From: Bacteriovoracaceae bacterium
Lineage (GTDB): Bacteria; Bdellovibrionota; Bacteriovoracia; Bacteriovoracales; Bacteriovoracaceae
Direction of reading: 5' to 3'
Assembly (NCBI GenBank): GCA_947377285.1
Contig: CANCFT010000034.1
Span: 1 to 32,274 of the forward strand
Length of the DNA: 32,274 nucleotides
Shown: positions 26,201 through 32,274 of the stretch, piece after piece
Layout: the number at the start of each line of letters is the position of its first letter
Numbering within the stretch: the first letter of the stretch is position 1
The notes under the pieces: model-generated
Database searches by the model: none
The model's input: only the letters and a program-made list of their open reading frames with translations
What the model was told of the DNA's origin: nothing
Translations under genes and position numbers: made by a program

Positions 26201-29200
26201 TCATTTCCAATTATCCAACTTATTCTAAATTATATGCCTTCACCGTTCCTAATGATATTTCAACAAGTGCCGCTCTTTCTAGCAATATTTTTACTAATAA
26301 AATTCTAGAAATTGGAAATACTGCTGGTGTTAATTTTTCACCTCTTGTTACTAAAGACACTGAGCTAAAAGGCTTTTATCAGGATTTAGGTGCAGAGTTT
26401 TTTGCTACTAGTACAAATCGTTATTACTACTTTTTAGGAGCATTCCAAAAAGGAGTTGATAATTACGCAACTATAACTTTTAAAAATTTTGGTCAAACTA
26501 ATTCTAATAAATTTAAACTCACAGATCTCGCCACTGGAGATGCAGGTATATTTACAGTTCAAAAATTTAAGAACCTTTTCTATACATTGGGAACTGAATT
26601 AACGACAGGAGCTACTGTTGGCTCACCTTTTGATTTAGTAACTAAATTTAATATGCCAACCCCAGGGGCAAAAAGTATTTATCAAAATTGTTATCAACTA
26701 TCTTATAAAATGCAGCTAGCGGACTTTAGTGACAAAGAATATTTATATGAATTTTGCTTAGTGGCCAAAGCAGTTGATGCACCATTGTTAAAAATTGAAT
26801 ATCAAAACTGGGATATAAGTTTTGATCCGACGGCAACTCCAAAATATACAGCATCTATTTCAAGCCCTTTAGTTTGGAATAATTTAGTCACTCCTTTAAA
26901 CTTATTAGATAATTTAAAAGATGAAACAGGTACAGCTCTCTCTGGAAAAGCTTATGGTGATCCAGACCGATCGATGTTTTTCAATACTGTTGCAGGCACA
27001 TCAAATTGTGAAACAACAAAAGATTGTTTGTATGATTTAAAAGTTATAAAAATTACAAATACTGGACCTGCGGCACTTACCAAACTAGAAACTGATATTA
27101 TCAATTCGGATTTAACAGTTGCCAAAAGTGGGTCAAATTCTTTATTAATTGTTTTAGATGATGTTGCAAGTACAACTACTATTTGTTCAAATAATGATGG
27201 AAGTGCATTTTTAGCAATTAAAGATAGAATTGCCATATGTAAATCCGAACTAACTGCATGCCAAACGTTGGCTACAAATGCAAGTTGTACACTCAGAGCA
27301 TTCTATACTCCGACAACAACTTCGACGAATCCAACTATTAATAAAAAATTTATTTTCACATATCCTACAAATGCCACTGCAGGTGGGAAAACATATGCAA
27401 ATCAATATGCTCCACTTCAATATCAAGGTTTGAGTACTACAAAACCAAAAGTTGAAGGGATTTATCGTTTAGGTGTTGTTGGAGACCCAGCATTTTCTTT
27501 AACTTCAGGTATTGCAGTGAGAACAGGAGTACTGGCCTCTAATTATAACTATTCGGCCAAAGACGGTGGAGCTCCTTACTCGAACGTTGCCAATTGGAGT
27601 GATCCAACACCTGCAGCAACTTCAAACACTGAAACTTCTCAATGGTGGCCGCTTGACCTCGGTTCATTTGCTTTTGATAATATTACAACTGCAAAGAAAT
27701 CAAATTATGTTTTAAATTCATCGTCTCAATCTCAAATTTTTTATGTTAACTTAAACAACAGCACGGTGAACAAGATATCATTCTTGCTTGCCAATAGTGA
27801 CCCTGAAGCTAACCAAAGCAAACAGTCAGCAGAAAAAGTTGCATCTAGCTGGTATCAAGTTTATCCACCTTATAATGGATCGGCTTTTACTACCTATCCG
27901 GCCAATTATGGGAAAAGTAGGGCCATTATTTATGCTAATATAGGATGTTTTTATGGAACATCTACGAAAGCAGATACAAGTATTCCCGATAATTCAAAAG
28001 GTTTTAATAATGTTTTTGATGCCTCAAGTGTTAGTAAAACTTGTCAGTTAAAAGTTAACTTCAATGGTGACTTTACTTATTCTGCAGCTTCCGGAGCAGC
28101 GGTCTGTTCGAATACAGGAATTACGAAGGGAGACAAAGATGTCAATATCGGTGGATTCATCGATACAGCTAGCTGTAATCCATATATTTTTAGAATACCA
28201 TTTTATACATTCAAACGGACTGCTAAGTCGACATTTGATCTCTATGTGAAAGGTTTTATAGAGCCTAATAAACTCTCAACACCTACTCCAATATTATCGA
28301 ACGTAAAAACTAAATACCTCACTACTACAACTGCACAAATGTCTTTTAATTTACCAGTCACTGTAACACCCGCCGATGCGACGATGGGAAGTGTATTTAA
28401 ATACAGGATTTTTTGGAGTAAAACACTTAGTACATCAACCCTACAATCTCCTGAAATATTTAGATATGTTCCAACAGATTCAACCTTTAAAAACAATGTT
28501 TTTTGGACAGATGTAGTTCCAACTACAACGACCGTAACCCTAGCGACAAATGTTTCTCCTAATACTTATTACTACGTTAAAGTATTAGCTATCAGGAATA
28601 TACCTAATACCAACGTAAGTTATAATGGTGGAAAAGTTCCTAAAATTTATTATATGGCCGATCCAAAAATTCCTGTTCAAATCATTGTTACACCTGATGC
28701 AAATACATACTATGCAGATAGTTTAAAAATATTAGGCGATAAAGCAATGACCAGTGCCGCTAATGAAAAATATGATTCATCTGTTGCCAACTGTGCCGGT
28801 AAATCACTTACTGTTGCTGGTTTTTCTAGTTCGCAAAAAAAGGGACTCATAGATCTTGCAGCTTGGAATCTTATTCGAGATGCTGGATCGACTAATACTG
28901 ATATCAATTCAGCAACCTCTTACGGGACTGGCTCAGTTGGAAATATTCCACATTGGTTATATGAAGCTGCTCCAGTCAATATAAAAACATCTCCAACAAT
29001 AATCAAATATAATGGATTATCTTATGCTACTAACTCCGTCTTTACAGATTGGTCACAAGTCGGAATATTTAACCAAGTCCAGGGTATGAGTTACAATAGA
29101 ACATCTGTAACAGGTGTATGGACCCTTAATAAAATTGTTGGTGGTGATGGTGATACAATTCCTAACGGTATGAACTATTTTGATAAAACACTTCCCTATG

Positions 29201-29307
29201 GTCGTGCTCGTTGTAAAGTAGACTTAAAATGTCCACTCTCAGGACTAACAACTAAGCAATTATCAGACACTACATCTACTGGATGTAAGATACTGCCTAG
29301 CAACTAA
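23233..29307 (+). CDS. Giant-operon gene 3: 2024-residue ASH/choice-of-anchor-like repeat lipoprotein
   Basis: This lipoprotein has lipobox VISC with Cys20 and KPTG following. Much of the chain is repeats of the ASPM-SPD2-Hydin/choice-of-anchor D type, each with a 'TNTG.~~L..l' turn and paired cysteines. Examples are VTVTNNSSDELRDVNLVID (near 65), LDLEVVNTGGLPARNI (near 185), IRVTNQGYREG (near 315), KLVIANIGEDTLKLTEL (near 550), LKLKNSGTGPLSAI (near 720) and IKITNTGPAALTKLE (near 1275). A fibronectin III-like module at about 1682-1800 has YYYVKVLAIRN. The final ~220 residues are an unrecognised domain with several cysteines. It is 15 bases after gene 2 with an AGAGGAAAG site, so all three form one operon. 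I infer a large extracellular scaffold or adhesin. Confidence 0.85.
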   Translation: MKFIKNLFLLLIIQLLVISCKPTGLKTVSGAFNKILEPVTVTITPDTELGEMITTEDETEIVVTVTNNSSDELRDVNLVIDTSEKLIDFQPYLDGTSHTPGHNGTCQKVLAAGADCNFKLFLTPRKQGEFYINMTLNYVNKIQPAKREFNFHLISGEPAFLNFSNDQASYSLGVVEQTEAIQKTLDLEVVNTGGLPARNIVVAFEDGSTKFFNKPFSLISHNCPKTLFMKAKCQLHLAYTPRNNNYTDPEEINTANLTMTYENDPSLTQDQLSGYFNFTSSTIEAKFKPNYKVVDFRINGTNIVAGNKRAPVSIRVTNQGYREGILNSLIFRKKTPDDILKGDIAAICTKATAGNILNCQKKRMSDYPLLFTANDIANEILRIGHNECTTNCDNNSIFDFPFIIEDLNSCFGTEVVSMFNADSTHSANCVYKITYWPSTEFTKANHDLHNFDSSTMDFRYDSRWKGNVNFVTNEAADKKGLFQNVADYLEKAKPKIVKVEMDGISIDLANGLPITPTKIQELTSSLTRIDLGPIAKLAVGIIDPTTIKLVIANIGEDTLKLTELRDGKTGINQFFATADSLATGGLQIGSYYNGLSQTDCGALNTSTFDIALGEWTSTCSISFEISPVKQSASGGKTGTEIEDSLMYDSVVLTPNVEKIKKFFITYTDGSTVEDNGAAVSNRSFEADLKSLLVAKGKLQVTTPTNDLGTITVGEKKVHHLKLKNSGTGPLSAIQFRYDAKTTPYNFALEVGNTALTADQILANDFSVSTCPTTTKIPASPAVPTEEWCPIKSTTNYGFVSDVAAMDQSFKYKISRYADNGENIKTATGDAAANKDCADIILKHSLTLPFTAPAGHLKEDYLLDSDSYCYLRIEAKMPMNSLAYNKNYPISSTTPLNEYQRFWATNISGDDLWSKSAPPTSDPTFKFNTWDGYDNSAVDVKSLPYFGYPLTTYPSFSLKSAWKTPANIAVSDVNPVASVSLFRPVISYPQIISNYPTYSKLYAFTVPNDISTSAALSSNIFTNKILEIGNTAGVNFSPLVTKDTELKGFYQDLGAEFFATSTNRYYYFLGAFQKGVDNYATITFKNFGQTNSNKFKLTDLATGDAGIFTVQKFKNLFYTLGTELTTGATVGSPFDLVTKFNMPTPGAKSIYQNCYQLSYKMQLADFSDKEYLYEFCLVAKAVDAPLLKIEYQNWDISFDPTATPKYTASISSPLVWNNLVTPLNLLDNLKDETGTALSGKAYGDPDRSMFFNTVAGTSNCETTKDCLYDLKVIKITNTGPAALTKLETDIINSDLTVAKSGSNSLLIVLDDVASTTTICSNNDGSAFLAIKDRIAICKSELTACQTLATNASCTLRAFYTPTTTSTNPTINKKFIFTYPTNATAGGKTYANQYAPLQYQGLSTTKPKVEGIYRLGVVGDPAFSLTSGIAVRTGVLASNYNYSAKDGGAPYSNVANWSDPTPAATSNTETSQWWPLDLGSFAFDNITTAKKSNYVLNSSSQSQIFYVNLNNSTVNKISFLLANSDPEANQSKQSAEKVASSWYQVYPPYNGSAFTTYPANYGKSRAIIYANIGCFYGTSTKADTSIPDNSKGFNNVFDASSVSKTCQLKVNFNGDFTYSAASGAAVCSNTGITKGDKDVNIGGFIDTASCNPYIFRIPFYTFKRTAKSTFDLYVKGFIEPNKLSTPTPILSNVKTKYLTTTTAQMSFNLPVTVTPADATMGSVFKYRIFWSKTLSTSTLQSPEIFRYVPTDSTFKNNVFWTDVVPTTTTVTLATNVSPNTYYYVKVLAIRNIPNTNVSYNGGKVPKIYYMADPKIPVQIIVTPDANTYYADSLKILGDKAMTSAANEKYDSSVANCAGKSLTVAGFSSSQKKGLIDLAAWNLIRDAGSTNTDINSATSYGTGSVGNIPHWLYEAAPVNIKTSPTIIKYNGLSYATNSVFTDWSQVGIFNQVQGMSYNRTSVTGVWTLNKIVGGDGDTIPNGMNYFDKTLPYGRARCKVDLKCPLSGLTTKQLSDTTSTGCKILPSN

Positions 29308-29312
29308 TTATA

Positions 29313-30395
29313 TTATTTCGGTAATTGAAGTAATAAGCTACTTTGAACTAATTCTCCCATAGAATCAAACCGGTTGGTGAAGACAAACTCACCACCGAGA
29401 GATTCAACGACCTCTTGGAGTGTGACTAGACTCTCCTTAAGTAGTTTCTCTTTGGGAATTGAAGTTACTGTTTGAATTGCTCTCACTGAAAAAAAATTTA
29501 CTTCAACAATTAAATTATCTGCTTGAGTTTTAAACTTAATATGAGCTTTATTTGAAATTCCTCTTGAAAGATTTACTGTATTTAAAAGACTCATTTGAAA
29601 TTTGTTAACTAACTTTGAATCCCCTGCAAGTAGTTTCCCATATACTTTTAAATAGAGATTATTTTTTTTACCTACTGTAAATAGACTTGTGTAAAATTTA
29701 TTAATGATTCGGTTACGACTTATATTCAAAACAAAAAAGAATATATAAGAAAATACAAACACAAAAAGTGCGAGTATATAATAATTAATTTTCTCAAAAC
29801 TTATTGATGGTGCAGATATAACTAAACCTGAAACAGGCTTTACTTTAACGACAATTTTTGGAATTTTATTAGCTGACTCTTTTATTTTTTTATTTATACT
29901 CTCAGCATTCTGATTAAAATGTGAAATGAAATCTTCATTTAGATTTTTCATTGCGTTTAATTGTAATAAGTAGTCGTCAATAAATACTATTACTGCTTCC
30001 TTATTATCATCAGATAATTTTGAATTCTGTGTCAGTGTTTTAATTTCTTCAAGACCATTCTGGCAAAGTATGTTGTTTTTAGAATCACGAGATTCACAAG
30101 TTGAAATTAAAGCTCCAGACATTCTTTCAATATTTCTCCAGCCTTTTTCAGCAGAATCATCATGAAACGATTTTAAGTTTAATGGATTCGATAGATGGTC
30201 ATATTGGTTTTTGATTAAAACCATACTCGTTAGCATTTCTTGATAAAGAGGAGCATTGTTTTTTTTAACAACTTCTTCCATACGAGAAATATCATTCAAG
30301 AGAAGTGGGAAATTTTCTTTATATTTTTCAAAACTTTCAAGTCCATCAGCATATGCTGAAAAACTAAAAATGAAAAAACAGATTATTAAACGCAT
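29313..30395 (-). CDS. Membrane protein with periplasmic helical domain and degenerate GHKL-type ATPase domain
   Basis: This 360-residue protein has a signal peptide (IICFFIFSFSAYA, cleavage before DG, at about residue 16). A ~185-residue periplasmic, charged, mostly helical domain with two cysteines (Cys100 and Cys111) follows, then one TM helix (about 204-224) and a ~135-residue cytoplasmic part. That part follows the order of a histidine-kinase ATPase domain: KLLAGDSKLVNKFQMSLLN (D..rl.~il.NLl), AHIKFKTQADNLIVEV, then VVESLGGEFVFTN and SSLLLQLP (the final GG...~l.LP strand). The catalytic N-box Asn, both glycine boxes and any HisKA/DHp helix are missing. If the reading is right it is a pseudokinase. 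Its start abuts the preceding gene, and the stop is 5 bases from the convergent lipoprotein operon. Confidence 0.7.
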   Translation of the reverse strand: MRLIICFFIFSFSAYADGLESFEKYKENFPLLLNDISRMEEVVKKNNAPLYQEMLTSMVLIKNQYDHLSNPLNLKSFHDDSAEKGWRNIERMSGALISTCESRDSKNNILCQNGLEEIKTLTQNSKLSDDNKEAVIVFIDDYLLQLNAMKNLNEDFISHFNQNAESINKKIKESANKIPKIVVKVKPVSGLVISAPSISFEKINYYILALFVFVFSYIFFFVLNISRNRIINKFYTSLFTVGKKNNLYLKVYGKLLAGDSKLVNKFQMSLLNTVNLSRGISNKAHIKFKTQADNLIVEVNFFSVRAIQTVTSIPKEKLLKESLVTLQEVVESLGGEFVFTNRFDSMGELVQSSLLLQLPK

Positions 30396-31313
30396 TTATA
30401 AATCCTGATTACTATTTTGTTTATTAAGTTGAAACTGAAAATCTTCATTTAACTTACCTTGAATACTTGAATATTTTTGAATATCTTCAGCTGCCTCAAT
30501 AATCTCAAGTCGTTGATGAGTAATTGAAAATACAAAAACATCTTTTATCTGTGTCAAGTTCTGAGTATGCTCACCAAATGAATTTCCTTGTACCCACTCT
30601 ACTTTATTTTGAATTTCACTTCCAATAAATTTGGCAAATACGGTGGCCCAATTAACACCTGCAACTTTAAGATCAAACTCCAACATATGATTTATTTCAT
30701 TCTTTTGAATTGTTGTCGTTATATTTAAATAGTCGATATTTGACATAAGTCGACTTTCAATCAACCGGTTAGAAATCGTAAGAAATATTTCATCAGCAAA
30801 TGCTAGTGATTTTGTAGATTTTTTGAATTCAGATTTATCAGATAGAATTGCAACATTACAGACTCCATCATCAAATTTTTTTGCTACAGATACCTCATAA
30901 CTCTTTGTTATATTATCTACTTCGAATTCTTCATGTTTTGATTGAAACTCTTTTAAATCTAGTTTGTTTTCTAAATCTTTTAAATATCTTGCAATGGATA
31001 TTTCTTTATTTTCCCTTTTTAATTTGATTGCTTTAAAAGATGTAGAGATTGTTTTTACTGAAATTCTTGCAATTGGTTTTACAACTTCGACCCAACAAAA
31101 AACCATAAAGGCTTTTGAAATTTTGTAGAGAATATTGATAAATCTTGCTGCTGAAGTAAGCCAAATAGTTAAAGTAGGTTCTTTATTTGGCAGATCTTTC
31201 GCTATTGATTTAAGCATTACATCATTAATCTTGAATTTCATTTCAGGATCAACTGATATTTCAGCTGAGTTAAATTTATTTTTTAAGCTATCTTTTTTGT
31301 CTAGATTATTCAT
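30396..31313 (-). CDS. Protein of unknown function coupled to the pseudokinase-like gene
   Basis: This 305-residue protein has no signal peptide. Residues ~46-76 form a moderately hydrophobic amphipathic stretch (WLTSAARFINILYKISKAF to VEVVKPI), so it may sit at the membrane. A lysine/glutamate-rich coil follows (KAIKLKRENKEISIARYLKDLENKLDLKEF). The C-terminal ~170 residues alternate strands and helices (EVSVAKKFDDGVCNVAIL, FLTISNRLIESRL, LNITTTIQKNEINHMLEFDLKV). I recognise no family. The stop is directly adjacent to the next start (30395), so the two are translated together. GGAGAAAC lies about 9 bases before the ATG. Confidence 0.74.
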   Translation of the reverse strand: MNNLDKKDSLKNKFNSAEISVDPEMKFKINDVMLKSIAKDLPNKEPTLTIWLTSAARFINILYKISKAFMVFCWVEVVKPIARISVKTISTSFKAIKLKRENKEISIARYLKDLENKLDLKEFQSKHEEFEVDNITKSYEVSVAKKFDDGVCNVAILSDKSEFKKSTKSLAFADEIFLTISNRLIESRLMSNIDYLNITTTIQKNEINHMLEFDLKVAGVNWATVFAKFIGSEIQNKVEWVQGNSFGEHTQNLTQIKDVFVFSITHQRLEIIEAAEDIQKYSSIQGKLNEDFQFQLNKQNSNQDL

Positions 31314-31371
31314 AAGGAAGTTTCTCCTCTATAAATTATCGTTTTTTTTTATAAAAGTATAAACTAGGTAA

Positions 31372-32274
31372 TTAATTCTCAAGTTTGAAGACATAAGAAA
31401 GTAGCCATCCCTTAGATAGGACCTTGATTTCACCATCAATGCTTGATTGCTGGTAGCCTATTTCCATTCCATGCTTTGGGGTAAGTTGGCAAAATGCTGT
31501 AAATGAAAATCTATTTGCAGAAAAGGTCTGTTTTTGGTTACTACTCATGGCCAAGCTTTTTAAGTAACTTCCACGGAAAACAAACTCTTTATCTTTAATA
31601 AGCCTTTTATAACCTCCACCCAATTTTATCCATAGGAAATCATTTGCAAAAACTTGTAGACGTTCTCCAAAGCCAGGAAGGTTGACAAAATAGCTTGGTG
31701 AATAATCAAGGCCTGCAAAAACCTGAAAATCATTGAATATTTTAGCGCGTCCAATTTCAGATTCAATTGCTCTATAAACTGGAAATTTGTAATTTTGCTT
31801 GAGAACTGGAACCCCAACCCTCATGGCCAGGCGTAACACCCGTGGCTTATCTGTTAATTCCTCAATAATATAACGAGCTCCAAATCCTAAGTTTCGTAAA
31901 TTCGTTTTTGTAAAGACTAAGCCATTAGCTTCTGAATATTCATCAAAATATGTACCTGATAAATAAAATGTTGATTTAGTTGGTATTGCTTGTTCAATTG
32001 GAGAAGAATTTTCTGGCTTTACTGGAGGCCTATCCAAAAATGGTGGTTCACTATTACTAGTTGTTGGTTGTTTTTCATTTTGTGATTTTTTTGATTTTCT
32101 TAACTCTTTGGATTTTTTAAGCTCTTCGCTCTTAGATAATTTCAAATTATCACTATTTTCATCTATTTCCTTTTGATTTATATTTAATTCTGGAATATTT
32201 TCATTTTCCTGAATTTTAGAATTTTCTGCATTGATTATAGGCTGAGACTTAATTAACTTTTCTTTCTCTTCTCT
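31372..32274 (-). CDS. Outer-membrane beta-barrel-like protein with charged low-complexity N-terminus (5' end outside window)
   Basis: The frame stays open from 31372 to the window edge (300 residues visible), so the gene continues beyond 32274; a TTG at 32145 is not the real start. The visible N-terminal ~100 residues are low complexity, rich in E, K, S and N, including SKSEELKKSKELRKSKKS, then a proline-rich linker (PPFLDRPPVKPENSSP). The last ~190 residues look like a barrel of amphipathic strands: STFYLSGTYFDEYS, NLGFGARYIIEEL, VFAGLDYSPSYFVN, WIKLGGGYKRLI, FSFTAFCQLTPKHGMEIGYQQSS and a C-terminal GWLLSYVFKLEN. It is 58 bases upstream of the unknown gene on the same strand and probably heads the same operon. 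Confidence 0.72.
   Translation of the reverse strand, partial: REEKEKLIKSQPIINAENSKIQENENIPELNINQKEIDENSDNLKLSKSEELKKSKELRKSKKSQNEKQPTTSNSEPPFLDRPPVKPENSSPIEQAIPTKSTFYLSGTYFDEYSEANGLVFTKTNLRNLGFGARYIIEELTDKPRVLRLAMRVGVPVLKQNYKFPVYRAIESEIGRAKIFNDFQVFAGLDYSPSYFVNLPGFGERLQVFANDFLWIKLGGGYKRLIKDKEFVFRGSYLKSLAMSSNQKQTFSANRFSFTAFCQLTPKHGMEIGYQQSSIDGEIKVLSKGWLLSYVFKLEN

Noticed and set aside
1..32274. CRISPR arrays, tRNA or rRNA genes and complete insertion sequences
   Set aside because: I found no regularly spaced repeats, no cloverleaf or rRNA-like stretches and no transposase frame, but could not run a search.

Overview
The window is very AT-rich and gene-dense. Lipoproteins and exported proteins with lipobox or Sec signals are common, cysteine-containing FN3 and Hydin-like surface proteins are very long, and hybrid histidine-kinase sensors are present. 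My best guess from this style is a Bdellovibrionota member near Bacteriovorax/Halobacteriovorax. That is an inference; no rRNA or other phylogenetic marker lies in the window.

Layout. (1) 1-1860: the edge of a mobile element. A truncated excisionase-type HTH gene is followed directly by an intact tyrosine integrase and its terminator, then a badly decayed gene of FG-GAP/beta-propeller-like repeats on the other strand. (2) 1889-7576: sensory region. A molybdopterin-oxidoreductase-fold periplasmic protein is coupled to a membrane histidine kinase, then come two small lipoproteins and a large MASE1-CHASE histidine kinase. Neither kinase has a response regulator nearby. (3) 7808-12557: small accessory genes. 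These are a two-gene unit ending in a cupin, an exported protein, a TauE/SafE exporter, a DUF4097-like exported protein, a TetR regulator and two small exported proteins. (4) 12723-14835: housekeeping genes in one direction (trmO, inorganic pyrophosphatase, DUF374/LPLAT acyltransferase), then a convergent outer-membrane barrel protein. (5) 15795-29307: a 13.5-kb, three-gene operon of giant lipoproteins. Two are FN3 paralogues, the second carrying an FGE/C-type-lectin-like C-terminus without the catalytic cysteines. The third is a 2024-residue ASH/choice-of-anchor-like repeat protein. (6) 29313-32274 and beyond: a convergent three-gene unit encoding a beta-barrel protein with a charged low-complexity N-terminus (cut by the window edge), a protein of unknown function, and a signal-peptide/TM protein whose cytoplasmic part looks like a degenerate GHKL ATPase.

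How they may work together. The giant lipoproteins are probably presented on the cell envelope as adhesion or recognition factors (inference). The convergent barrel/unknown/pseudokinase unit touches every envelope layer and could be a partner system, but only its position suggests that. The sensory region is separate and appears to couple periplasmic ligands to orphan kinases. No rRNA, tRNA, CRISPR array or complete insertion sequence was seen.
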